Shown here: positions 20,150 to 30,483 of the stretch, in pieces
Position numbering within the stretch: position 1 is the stretch's first letter
Layout of the letters: each line of letters starts with the position of its first letter
Assembly (NCBI GenBank): GCA_001051155.2
Contig: JYIP02000006.1
Span: 3,286,001-3,350,000 of the forward strand
Direction of reading: 5' to 3'
DNA: 64,000 nt
Source: Chrysoporthe austroafricana
Taxonomy: Eukaryota; Ascomycota; Sordariomycetes; Diaporthales; Cryphonectriaceae
The notes under the pieces: generated by a model
Told to the model about the DNA's origin: nothing
The model's input: the letters and a program-made list of their open reading frames with translations, nothing else
The model's database searches: none
Position numbers and translations under genes: made by a program

Positions 20150-20760
20150 TCGAAATTCTATAAAAATATTTTATTTTATTTTTTAAATTTTTTTTAGTAT
20201 TTTGTGTACCCTCCATTTTCGCCAATAACTGCTTCAAGACACCGACGCGCCGATGCAACTAGCTTTACCAACATTGTTTCAATCTCGTCCCATACTTGAG
20301 CGGCTGGCCTTGTTCATTCTCGAAAGCTATAGGCATTCGAACGTACCATCGTTAGATGTTGTATTGGCTTTTAAAATATGATCTCTCAGTATTTTCCACA
20401 TATTTTCGATGGGATTCAAATCAGGTGAATATGTGGGCCAGTCGACGAGTTCAATCCCATTCTCGTCGCACCAAGGAATCAACCAGTCAATTACATCTTG
20501 CGCTGTATGAACTCGTAATTATTTATTGAGACCAACTCTAGGCTATCATAAGAATTTGTTCATAGTAAATATAGGCTTATACCCGTTAAATCTCTTCACT
20601 ACAAACTCAAACGCTCCCTTTTGCCGTGGTACCGTAAGCCGTCATCATTACTTTTACTTCTAATCTACATCCATTTTTATAGAATCTATCCTGACACTTG
20701 CACATACCCATTTTCCCTTCAAGCAAATATGAGAAATCAGCAATAATTAATGAGATACTT
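20150..20760 (-). mobile_element. decayed Tc1/mariner transposase relic
   Basis: Reverse-strand translation in pieces gives the C-terminal half of a DDE_3 transposase: 'HTAQDVIDWLIPW', the hallmark 'WPTYSPDLNPIENMWKILR', then after frameshifts 'AQVWDEIETMLVKLVA', 'RRCLEAVIGENGGYTKY' and a TAA at 20194-20196. Upstream pieces ('KMGMCKCQDRFY', 'KVMMTAYG', 'AFEFVVKRFNGYKP') are in other frames with many TAA/TAG/TGA codons. The block is strongly AT-rich compared with its flanks, as expected after repeat-induced point mutation. Terminal repeats and TA duplication could not be fixed by eye, and the helix-turn-helix half is missing. Not a functional gene. Confidence 0.85.
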
Positions 20761-20809
20761 CCTCCAGCCTTCGTCGTCCGTGATCCGTCTCAGGTCAGCC
20801 AACTTGTCC

Positions 20810-21877
20810 TCACAGCCAGAAGGCGTTCCACATCGGCTCCACCTTAAAGCCGGCGACAGCCACGTCGAACTCGAGACAGCCGACATCGCTGTACGTCGAG
20901 CCGTACCCGAACGTCGCCACCGGCTCGCCCAGGCAGGCGTCGGTGGCGTACGCCGAGACCTGCCAGCCGTAGTTCAGGTAGTCCACCACGGACACGAACG
21001 GCGGCGGCTCCGTGTACCAGCCGTTGGACGTCCGCCAGTCGCTGAGCGGGAAGCTGTGGCAGCGCTGCGGCCCCGCGGCGTAGAGCTCGACGCCGAACGC
21101 GGCGTCCTCCGTGCCGAAGTCCTCGCAGTACCGCGAGAGCAGCGAGTTGAAGAAGAAGATCTGGTACGCGAAGTGGTTGCTCGAGCTCGGCACGCTGACC
21201 GTCGTCGACGTCGTGTTCGGCCCGGTCGGCGTCCCCGCGAGGTCGGACAGGAGGAAGCCGTCGTAGACAAACACGTGTTCCGCTATGTGGATGTTAGCTG
21301 CATCGTTTCGTAGAGCTTTCAGATGAGATGACTGCCGGGGCGCGGAGTGGGGATCTTACACAGATCGATAGTGATGTTCGGCCCTCCTAGCTCGCATTGC
21401 GACACGAGAGTAGAGTTGTCAAGATAGCCGGATGCACCGTTCACACATGAGGCATAGTAGTCACCCCTGGGTGGGAAGTAAATCAATACATCGTCTCCCC
21501 TCATCAGGACCTTCTGGGCTTACTCTATTTCCCACTGCAATGAGCTGTTAGCGGAACTTCAATCACTGACACACTGTTTGGATAACAGCGACGGGCAAAA
21601 TATAGGGAAGACCTGAAAAGGGCCCCAGGGAGTCAGGGGGTAATACCTCGAGAGTGTCGTCGTCTAATGTGATTAAGGAAGACAGCCAGACACTACTAGT
21701 AATGGAGGTGCCATTATCGGCAGCACACGTTCCCACAAGCCAGCCGTTAATGAAATCGATGTCACTGCAAAGAGAAAGGAAGGCTCCTGGGGTGTCTCGC
21801 GGGATGGTGGAGGGGGCGGCCTGCACTACGGCAAGACCGAGGCTGAGAGCCAAAGGCAGTTTCGAGTCGATCTGCAT
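20810..21877 (-). CDS. secreted cyanovirin-N-like (CVNH) protein, possibly disrupted
   Basis: Three exons by splice signals: 21877-21647, 21534-21360 and 21282-20810 (branch points GCTAAC before both acceptors). Residues 1-~20 are a signal peptide ('LALSLGLAVVQAA'). The CVNH lectin-like pattern follows: 'GAFLSLCSDIDFINGWLVG', 'LITLDDDTLEWEIE', a second half with 'YYASCVNG' and 'NITIDLSEHVFVYDG', then a ~145-aa unrecognised C-terminal region with five cysteines. With the first acceptor (TTGCAG) the codon after 'LEWEIE' is TAA (21520-21522) and the same frame then continues normally, as if CAA had become TAA. Using a second acceptor (CCCAG, exon from 21513) would bypass the stop. Either a very young pseudogene or an alternatively spliced gene. 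CVNH proteins bind high-mannose glycans. Confidence 0.55.
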
Positions 21878-23577
21878 AATGGCGATCGCGTACGTGTGCG
21901 TAGATGAGCTGACAGGTCCGGGTTCGAGTTCAGGGTCAAAAAATGCCGATCCGGGGTGACGACATTGACGAGTTCGAAGACTTATATTATATCCACATTT
22001 CGCCCTGCCAGCTATGATATGCACGTGTTCAGCACAAACCAGATTTTTATTGCGAAAGCAACCACATCACCTCGGATGTGCTGTTCTTGGCCCGGCTAAG
22101 GTTGCCCGACAAAACCAGGCGTGGAAAATCAGAAGATTATACTTGCTCAGTGGAGGGCAGTCTCATGATGTTCCGTACAGGTCAAGACTGATCTGGTATC
22201 TGGTGGAGGACGGTTCATGAAAGCCGAAGGTCGCCGGGCCACTTGCCCAATCGGCTCAACGTCGATGTCGTGCAGATGTGGTATCCAGCATATGCAGCTT
22301 CGGTTCGGGTCCCGGGCATATCCCGGACCAATACTAATGTACGAGTGTCGCTACAGGACTATGGCGTATGGCAGCGCGAAACGCAGGGCGCCTTCTCTTG
22401 CATACTGCAGCCAGGCGTTGACATCGAGGCGGAGAGCGCGCTGCAGTTCTCATCCCGACTGGCAGCGCTTGCCCGAAATTTGCACCTGGTGATAAGTCAC
22501 CTCATCAAGCGGCAGTCCGCGGAGCTCAGGGGACGGGCTCGGGGCATTCAAAAAGGGCCAGCACGGGCTGTGGCAAGCTAGATCGCACGGGAGGATCACT
22601 CCACATCTCGGTTTGCGAACGGAGAAAAGATGCTCGTGGGGGTCTCACCATAGTATAACGCCTGCGCCCCCCCACCTCCCCAGTTAGACGACCGGGCGGA
22701 GATTATCATCAGAGTATCTGGACAAACGAGCCTCTTCCTCTGGCCAGGCCTGCTGGAATGTTGTGGGCGCACGCCCCTGCAACTGCATACCCGCACCCAG
22801 ACCTTAAATGGACGTCCACTTAGGCTTCGCCCGCACCAGACGCAGAGTTCATGGAGTAGGCCATGCCATTCGCTATCTTGCTTGTGTGGACCTTCCTCGA
22901 AACACTGAAAGTAAAGGTTTTGGTTACTTAGGTAGTCTGAATTGTGAAAATCTGCGACGAGGTTACGAGAGCCGTCCATAGAACGTTCATGTTGTCGTGG
23001 GCAGTCACGTTCGAACCTACATATCTCATAGGTTATCCTGATTCATGACTAACTAATGCGTCTCTTCTCTTGTTAGCAAGTGATATTAGTGTTACAGCGC
23101 ATGAGTGCGGACGAGTACGTCAGACAGACTGAAGCGGATTGTGACGTATTGACTTCTCACTCCGAAACAGATGGCCCCTGAGTCTTGATGCCGTGTATGT
23201 CGACTGTGAATGGATTTCTGGTAGCTTGAAGCTGTTGTATTTTGTCAGGCGATGGATCTAAGACCTGAGATTACGAGAATCTGTACGCGCTACGTGCTAC
23301 AGCTATGTTTAGGTCTGGACATGATCCCAGCGAAAAGGTTCTAGATTTATCGTGCTTCGTTTCTCAAAAGCGCTATTAAATTATCATTTATCTGTAGGAA
23401 TAACTATAAAATACAGAACTCCACCAGCAACAATCACTTTGATCGGTATTAGTGGGAACAAAACTACGGACCTTGACTTCCTGCTGCGCCCCATCATTCA
23501 TGGACCTCCTCACACCAGCTTTAGCTCGTGTCCCAATCATCAAGATCTCAGTTTCAGTTCAGTACACTCTGCTAATG
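21878..23577. other. gene-poor spacer
   Basis: About 1.7 kb without a supportable gene. Several frames of 90-127 codons exist (for example 22243-22581 plus and 22596-22979 minus), but none shows a domain, signal peptide or splice continuation. The last 300 bases turn AT-rich. Confidence 0.45.
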
Positions 23578-24234
23578 ATGACATCGTCGAACACCGATAA
23601 TATGATCGGGCCCGCAAGGTGGGAAGCCATCATCGATGAGCACCTTTCCCTCGCAAAGCAATGCCAGACAACCAACTTCCATGATGTTCCCAAGAAATTG
23701 TTCCCGCATGCGGGCTTCGACGGCATCCAAGCCGATGAGATCAGCAATGCCAGCACCAGCAATCTCAAGCTCCGGATCCTGCACAAGGACACCGTTCATG
23801 CCGGCCGCAAAGCCTATGACAAATTCCACGCCGTCGTTGAGGGCCTCAAGACGGAGATACCCAAAGAGGGCGCGTGGGAGGAGAAGATTGGCTCCGCGGC
23901 CATCACTGCGAAAGACAAGATGGTCACTGTTTTAGAGAAGATGGCTAAGGGCGGTAAAAGAATCATCCGTGACGTCTCTGATCAGAACGAACAGATTGAG
24001 AATGCCAAATACTTGAATTTTTGTTTCAATGGGTACATGCTTTTTGTTCAGAAGGCGAACGAGGCGTTCGAGCTTGTCTACGACAGCCGCAAGGGAGGAC
24101 AACAGCGAGTTTGGACAGCGCTCGAGACTGCTGGACGTAATGTTGCCGAGGCTGAGACTGCGGCGTTGAAGTGGGTTGCTGGGCATGATATCCTCGCTCA
24201 CCCTCCTACTTCCACTCCTTCACCCCGCGGTTGA
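23578..24234 (+). CDS. helical hypothetical protein
   Basis: A 218-aa open frame. The frame is open back to 23452, but the upstream part reads like non-coding sequence and the ATG pair at 23575/23578 is followed by coherent protein. The product is mixed-charge and mostly helical, with segments such as 'WEAIIDEHLSLAKQC', 'VVEGLKTEIPKEGAWEEKI' and 'NEAFELVYDSRKGGQQRVW'. It has no signal peptide or TM helix and ends in a Pro/Ser tail. Helical spacing recalls the N-terminal domains of fungal NACHT/STAND or NLR-adapter proteins, but this is impression only. No family recognised. Confidence 0.5.
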   Translation: MTSSNTDNMIGPARWEAIIDEHLSLAKQCQTTNFHDVPKKLFPHAGFDGIQADEISNASTSNLKLRILHKDTVHAGRKAYDKFHAVVEGLKTEIPKEGAWEEKIGSAAITAKDKMVTVLEKMAKGGKRIIRDVSDQNEQIENAKYLNFCFNGYMLFVQKANEAFELVYDSRKGGQQRVWTALETAGRNVAEAETAALKWVAGHDILAHPPTSTPSPRG

Positions 24235-24458
24235 GCATTGAGAGTTGCGGAGCACTATACTCCGACACGCTGAAGACACAGATGCGTCAGGTATGGATCA
24301 TAAAAGTCAAGTATGACCTTTCAGCGTTTTAAACGCCCTGTTCTCATTCCCATCAACCAATGATCTAGGATAGGAAGTGAATGCATCCTTTAAACTTAAG
24401 CAGGGTCCAAAAATTCCAACACAGGGAGCGAGGAGGATGTTACCAGGGTCTCACCCTC

Positions 24459-25433
24459 TTACAGCCTCAGCAACCTTTCAGCGTTTTTGTAGGCGATCAT
24501 TTCAAGCTCCTCTTGAGAAACCATGCCGCTGCCAGCCAACTCCTCAAGAAATTGCGGACCCAGTTCCATCTTCTCAAAAGGATAATCGATGCTGTACATG
24601 ATCCGTTCAACTTTGGTGTTCCTCAGGAGAGTGGCCAATGGGTTCAGGCTGAACATGCTGCTCGTCGTCACCCAGACGTTCTCATCCCACACTTCTTTCA
24701 GGGATCTATTGACATGCTTCATCTTGAAGAGAGGCAGCCTGATAGCCCGGTCCAAGTAGTACGGCACCATTTCCCCCATGTGTCCGAGGATCAGCTTGAG
24801 CTTGGGAAACCGGTCAAATACGCCGGCCGAGTAGAGCTTCAGGAAGTGCAGGCCAACATTCTCATGCCAGCCCCAAGCCCCGCTGGACAATGCGATGGCC
24901 ACATGAGACGGGTAGTTGCCGGCATAGTACTTTTCCACAGTGTCCTGCGTTTGAGGGGTCGGATGCGGGTACAGTGGCACGCCCAGTCTCTCCGCCGTCT
25001 CGAAGACGGGCCAGAACCTCTCGCTGTCGTAGTGCGTCCCGTCTTCGAGGTGGTTGTCGATCAGTGCGCCCAGGAGACCGAGGTCCTTGACAGCTCGTTC
25101 GAGCTCCTGCGCCGCTTCTTCGGGGTACGCCATCGGCAGCACCGCGAACCCGCCCAGGCGGCCCGGGTTCTTCTTGACGGCGGCTGCCATCTCGTCGTTG
25201 GCGCCCCGGCACCCCGCGACATTGGAGACACCTATGCCCGGTATGTGCGACATGACTTGAAAAGACACGTTGTTGGCGTCCATGTCCGCGAGACGGTTTG
25301 AGCCATGGTCCCATAGCTCTTCACGGGCCTTGGGGAAAACCTTCCACATCGCCTTGTAGAAATCACTATCTGAGCCAAGGGACGGGAAGGCCACATGCTC
25401 TTCCAAGGTGATCGTTCTGGTTGTGGGGGCCAT
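24459..25433 (-). CDS. amidohydrolase-family aromatic acid decarboxylase
   Basis: A 324-aa intronless amidohydrolase-2 protein of the 2,3-dihydroxybenzoate/gamma-resorcylate/salicylate decarboxylase group: cofactor-free, metal-dependent, non-oxidative removal (or reversible addition) of CO2 on phenolic acids. The N-terminal metal motif is 'ITLEEHVAFP', with Glu and His where hydrolases have HxH. Further ligands are expected in 'PLYPHPTP' and 'LILGHMGEMVPYYLDR'. The C-terminal Asp is in 'IMYSIDYPFEKM'. Length matches the family. Cytosolic and presumably part of aromatic-acid catabolism. No pathway partner is adjacent, so it appears as a singleton. Confidence 0.9.
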   Translation of the reverse strand: MAPTTRTITLEEHVAFPSLGSDSDFYKAMWKVFPKAREELWDHGSNRLADMDANNVSFQVMSHIPGIGVSNVAGCRGANDEMAAAVKKNPGRLGGFAVLPMAYPEEAAQELERAVKDLGLLGALIDNHLEDGTHYDSERFWPVFETAERLGVPLYPHPTPQTQDTVEKYYAGNYPSHVAIALSSGAWGWHENVGLHFLKLYSAGVFDRFPKLKLILGHMGEMVPYYLDRAIRLPLFKMKHVNRSLKEVWDENVWVTTSSMFSLNPLATLLRNTKVERIMYSIDYPFEKMELGPQFLEELAGSGMVSQEELEMIAYKNAERLLRL

Positions 25434-26984
25434 CTTGAGCTTGGTATTTGGCGGTCTTGTGTTCCGTGCACTGGCAGTCTATGAGATCGTCGCCCAGGCT
25501 TGGTATCCCGAGCTTGGTATCGAGGAGATCCGTTGTTAGACACCGTCCCGGTCACTCTGTCGCCTTAGCGCGAAGTTTTCTTATGTCAACACGATAGCGC
25601 TCACTTCCTGCCGTCCATTCCAATGCAGTCACGTCGGTTGCAGGATACAGGCGGAAGTAGGACTAAGTCCGGCCAACGTTGTCTTAAGCCCGAACAAGAG
25701 TAGACCCCGCTTGATAGATGTGTCTTGGTCCCTCTCGTCCTATTTCAAATATCCCCCCCTCTTTTCTTTCTATTCTAAAGTTAATTTTCAGTTTTCTTAA
25801 GAGGCGGCCAAATTATGTGCCCGATTTCCGAGCTGAGCACGTAGCACGTGAGACCTCAGTGGCGAAGATCGTCAAGTACGATGCTTCTACTAAGTATTAG
25901 ACTATGTCAATGGGATGTTTTGTTCAAGAAGGAAAAGTTTGTTTCTGCGGAAGGCGATCATCCGATAGTCGACGCCCAAAGACCAGCCAAACTTGTCTTC
26001 ATAGACAGAGGACCAGCTGAGCGAGACTGATGACAACGAAAGGCTGTTTAATTAGTGGCTTGATCAGGTCGTTATCGTGGTGTGAACCTCGATGCCAAGC
26101 CCTGACGTTGAACTAGATGAGGCTCTTCAGCCTTGCCCACCACTAGAGATATGATGCACCCTTGCCAACTCGTCACATGTCGCCAAGTGTCAATTGAAAC
26201 GATGCCACCTTACTCGTGACTGGCGATTTGTAAGAATCTTTGCAAGGGGCGTCTCCTTCACCGCCCCTGTCCACCACTAGGTTTATAGTAAGTCTTCCTA
26301 ACTCGTAGTTTTCGCCGTCGTCTGAACTTACCTTGCCCTCGCAAAAAGGGAAACATATGGGGAAAATGTTTTTTTTTATCACCCTCAGACCCCCAGATAC
26401 CTCAGACAGTCTCCGGATAATCTAATTAGGCACATCTGAGGATAAATCGCTAATCATAAGCCGCTTCCCTTACACTCAGTTTAGAACAAGAGCATAGTAA
26501 ATATGGGAATCTGGTTCTGTGCCGTGCAGTGTCAATTTGACACACGTCGTGTACACAGTCAGTAATTATACCGCCTCCGTGGTCCAGATTGGGATGAACG
26601 AAACAAAATACCCGTGTGCGCCTATATCCCATTGCAAGGCTACCCCCTGTTCTACGACGAATCAAGGGGACCGACCAGGGATGAAGGGTGAGCGACAGCA
26701 TGCTTCGTGGCGACCAGGATCCTGACCGAAGGTTTGGGGCAGTTCATTTACATGATATCGGCCAGGCGTCGCATTTTGAATGAATCTCGCGACATGGATT
26801 GCGTACAGAGAACTACACATACGTAGGTGGTTGATTTAATACCGAGCAACACCCCACCGGTCGTTCACCTAGATCCTCAGAAGGATGCATTCGGCCAGGT
26901 TCAAGCAAACGGGTATACATCGACCATCGTTATCATCTAGATGCCTGAGAGGCTCCACGGTACTCTCATCAGCTAGACGGCAAC
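25434..26984. other. gene-poor AT-rich spacer
   Basis: About 1.55 kb. The first part is the decarboxylase promoter. Beyond 25700 the sequence is AT-rich with short frames only, and a T9-10 run near 26370. No RNA gene or transposon identified. Confidence 0.45.
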
Positions 26985-27994
26985 ATGCCCTCCCACAGGT
27001 ACAGGTTTGCGCCTCCAAATGTCGTTCATGAGCACACCGTTCCAACCACAGTGGCTTCGTCGGTTATACCCGATGACCCAAAGCGCAATGTATTTCTCAG
27101 CAGACTTTCCACGGTGGTGATGATTCAATGTTTCGGTACGTTAGCTGTCTCGCTGCCTTTCCAGCGACCACCGAAGCTGACTTGGGCAACAAAGTCGTGG
27201 CCTGTCTCATCGTTGGGATCACCACATTTCTTCTGAAACGTCACAGGCGTCACAAACGTGACCGTCGGGATGCCGAGAAGAAGACGCAGAGTGCGAGCGT
27301 CTTCAAGAAGCTTGACATCTCGGCACCTAATGGTCTTGACCCTGGCCGAAGTAAGATGACGGACGAGGGCTTAAGGGCACTGTATGCGATTGAAGATGGT
27401 ATCAATTTGAGAAACACCGGGATTACTCCACCGAAAAAAGCGGCTTCCAAACCAGAAAATAGCCAAGGTGCTCTGATAGCGCCTGCTAGTCAACGTGAAG
27501 TTGCTCGTGGCGATGTGCGAGAATCAGTATCACGCTGGCCGCGTAATCAGCCTTGGGTACGACGCACCAGCTCCGGTCCTCTATCAAGCAACCCCCCATA
27601 CACTTCGAATACAGCTGGTATCCTCGTGACACCTCCGCCGAGTTACACGAGCACTTCGTCTTCCCTGGCAATACAGACACTGATGTCAGCGTCGCACCTT
27701 GCGCCTGCCGTTGCGCCTCCGCATTACGAGCGCCTGAGTATCGGGACCACAAGAAGCTACACTACGTGCGACAGCAGGCTATCGACTCCGCTTCCGAGTC
27801 CGAGCTGTGTGGTTTACCCGTCACCACTTCAACCCCCACCTGTGCCAAGCTGGCTCACAGTGAAGAGGGAAGACAGGACAAGTATCACCAGTGTACAGGA
27901 GTATGAGAGTGAAACTCGGAGGACTGAGGCCGCACCAGACCCACCGGAGTGTGAACCCAGGCGGACAGATCCAGACAGTGTCAATCCAGTATAA
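26985..27994 (+). CDS. single-pass membrane protein, unknown function
   Basis: Two exons, 26985-27135 and 27195-27994, joined across a 59-bp intron (GTACGT donor, GCTGAC branch, AAAG acceptor), give 316 aa. Splicing creates one continuous hydrophobic helix, 'VVMIQCFVVACLIVGITTFLL', immediately followed by a strong basic stop-transfer 'KRHRRHKRDRR'; neither exon alone has it. The short N-terminus (~45 aa) would be outside or lumenal and the ~245-aa Pro/Ser/Thr-rich tail cytosolic. Tail pieces include 'LVTPPPSYTS' and 'PSPLQPPPVPSW', possible SH3/WW-type ligands. The layout resembles fungal mid2-like or signalling adaptor proteins. Family not recognised. Confidence 0.6.
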
Positions 27995-28294
27995 ATGGCG
28001 ATATAAAGTGTGAAGGTTCTCATATGTACGGTAGTACTGAGTGATTCCGACACGAAGTAATGTCTTAATCAATGCAAATCGTTACACTTTCTTGTGTTCT
28101 GAAACGGGTTGGTAGCACCGTACAAGAGCGTATAGTCTAGCAACAGAGTGACAGTGCCACGGATGATCTATTGGTGCACTTGGACATTCCAATGCCTAGG
28201 TGAAGATAGGGCTAATGCAATATTATTGCCTCCATCGTAACTCATTCCAACAGGGCGTAGACAGAACCATTAATTAGTTAGCTGAATGCGTCGA

Positions 28295-29644
28295 CTAAAA
28301 GAATACAGTCTCAGTATCATCTACTATGTGAACCTTGATACTGCCGTTCCGTGGGTCGGATGACAAAGTCAAGCCTTCCAGTGCCTTTTCCAACGGGAAC
28401 ACATGTGTCACGAGCTTGTTCATATCGATAATCCCACCACTCATACACGAGATGCCTGCTGGCCAAGTGTCCGTATAGCGATTGATGAAACGGAGGTCGA
28501 TCTAAGTGAATAGTGAGCACAGCTTCCGCCTGATCGAAGTGGAAAATGGAATCATGATGTGACTCTGGAGCCCGTATGGATCACATACCTCGGCCAACGA
28601 CAGGTGCATAAAAGGCAAGTTGTTCATAGTGTCCTTGCCCACGCCCACCACCACCACCCTGCCACCACGACGGACCGTAAACGCCGCGGTGCAGACGCTC
28701 GACTCGACGCCGGTGCACTCGATCACGCACGGCGGCGCGAGATACTCCTCGCCGTCCTCTCCCTCGCCACCGCGGGCGCCAAATAGCTTTCTGATCCCCC
28801 TCGCGTTGCCCCGGGCGTCGAGGGACGTGTCGACTTGGTAAGTAAGACATTGCGGCACGAGCTGTCTCGCAAACTCGAGACGCCTGGGCTCGACGTCGGT
28901 GATAACGATGGGGTGGGCGCCAGATGCCCGGGACGCAAGGAGGGCAGTCAGGCCGATAGGTCCAGCACCGCAAATGACTGCTCCGCGTCCGAGCGTGAGG
29001 ATGGCTACCCGTAGAGCCTGGAGGATGACGCTCAGAGGCTCGAGAAGGGCTGCCTCGCTGAACGTCATGTTGTCAGGGATCCTGGGTTCATATTAGTTGA
29101 AAGGCCAGCGAAGTCAGACATCTTGGCCCCGGACTGACTTGTACAGCCATTTTGCGGGATGGACTTTATACCGCTGGAGCGTGCCATCGTATGGGTAGAC
29201 CCCGGAGAACTGCACGTCGTCGCAGAGGTTGTACTTCCCCATGCCGCACAAGAAGCAGCGCTCGCACGGCACGCCCGGTTCGACGGCCACCCTATCCCCT
29301 GGCTTCAGGCCCGACACCCCCTCGCCGCACCTGACGACCACGCCTGCCGCCTCGTGGCCCAGTATGCTGTCGCCCTCGACGACGAGCGAGCCGATCCGGC
29401 CCGCCTTCCAGAAGTGCACGTCCGAGCCGCAGATTCCTGTCGTCCTGACGTGCACGAGGACCTCGCCCCTGTTCGGCGCATAGACGGGGGCCTCGACGAG
29501 CTTGAGCTGGTGGTCGGCCGTGACCTGGAGGGAGGGATTGGGCAGCGGTGCCTGGAGGACCTCATGATGCTTGTGCTGCGGCCGCAGTTTGCCCAAGTCA
29601 TCGGCTGAGAGGTGTGATACGGAGTCGTCGTTATGTGCAGCCAT
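28295..29644 (-). CDS. NAD-dependent polyol dehydrogenase (L-arabinitol/xylitol type)
   Basis: Zinc medium-chain dehydrogenase, 401 aa from exons 29644-29139, 29081-28589 and 28501-28295 (57-bp and 87-bp introns; donors GTCAGT and GTATGT). Catalytic zinc ligands lie in 'TTGICGSDVHFWKAG' and 'ILGHEAAGVV'. The structural zinc site is 'CERCFLCGMGKYNLC' (C-x2-C-x2-C-x7-C). The Rossmann motif 'VICGAGPIGL' is followed by an Asp in 'VITDVEPRR', predicting NAD rather than NADP. The extra N-terminal ~30 residues and 'VQFSGVYPYDGTLQRYKV' match the fungal L-arabinitol 4-dehydrogenase/polyol branch. It oxidises pentitols or hexitols to ketoses in the cytosol. Divergent from the DHAS-like gene. Confidence 0.9.
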
Positions 29645-30483
29645 CCTTGGGTAATTATTCCTATTACGAACTTGGGATCCTGCAAAGCCGTGGTATAAGG
29701 TTTGGACGAGTGGCCGGGTCCAGGGGCATCAAAGGTTGACTTGTTCGGCATACGTTCACCCCGAGTAGTCCACTCGAGAGGGTCAACCTCGTAGATACTA
29801 CCACATCATAGCGAGCTCTGTGAACTAGGTAAAGAGGGGGCAAGCTTACTCCTATCGCAGTCGACAGTCGATGGACGACCCCGTGGACAGCGCCCCATCT
29901 TCTCCTCACGACCAAACAGACGTGACAGATGATTCCCACTGTGGGAATCTGTCGTCCGTCAACGGATGGCCTCAACGGCAGACGTCGGTAGGGGTCAGAG
30001 GTATCCGTTGCCACATCATCGGGGTATGGAATCCCGCGGCGAGACGCAGTGGTAGGCTAGAGGCGTCTTCGGCCACTCGATGCTGGCTGGCCCCATCGAA
30101 TTGCATTCCAGATGGACTCGGATTGCCTACTTCGGTAAGCCGGCGCGTCGTGGAGATCTTCCCCAGACTGCACCCCATGCCTCCGCAATTCAGATCTGGG
30201 GACATGGCTAACAGAGGCCTCTCTCTGCCAGTCCGGGCGGCGGCGAGCCGATGGCATGGAGAGCGTTCAAGTATTCAAATACTTCCACCAGAGTCGAGTG
30301 CCGATTCTCGACTTCATCCTCTTCTAACAACTTGTCGTTTGAACATCCCGCTTGTCTTGCTGGGTAAACAAACTTTGGTGGGATAATTCTCAGCTGTGTA
30401 ACTATTCACTTTCGATTTAGTTTACTCTTCTTCGAAAATCATCGTCTCGTCTTCCCCTTGCCCACAAGCGAACAAGTCTTGAC
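29645..30483. promoter_or_regulatory. divergent promoter, polyol dehydrogenase / DHAS-like
   Basis: An 839-bp bidirectional control region. It contains a perfect 9-1-9 palindrome at 29931-29949. A 171-codon frame runs through it on the plus strand but has no protein character. The 120 bases before 30484 are C/T-rich leader. Confidence 0.55.
29931..29949. promoter_or_regulatory. perfect palindrome GATTCCCAC-T-GTGGGAATC
   Basis: Nine-base arms around one T, near the middle of the divergent promoter. The symmetry suggests a dimer-binding operator. Each arm contains GTGGGAA, the core recognised by CSL-type factors in other eukaryotes. Whether this fungus has such a factor is unknown. Confidence 0.4.

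Noticed and set aside
29871..30386. 171-codon frame in the divergent promoter
   Set aside because: No domain, signal or splice logic, and it covers the regulatory palindrome.
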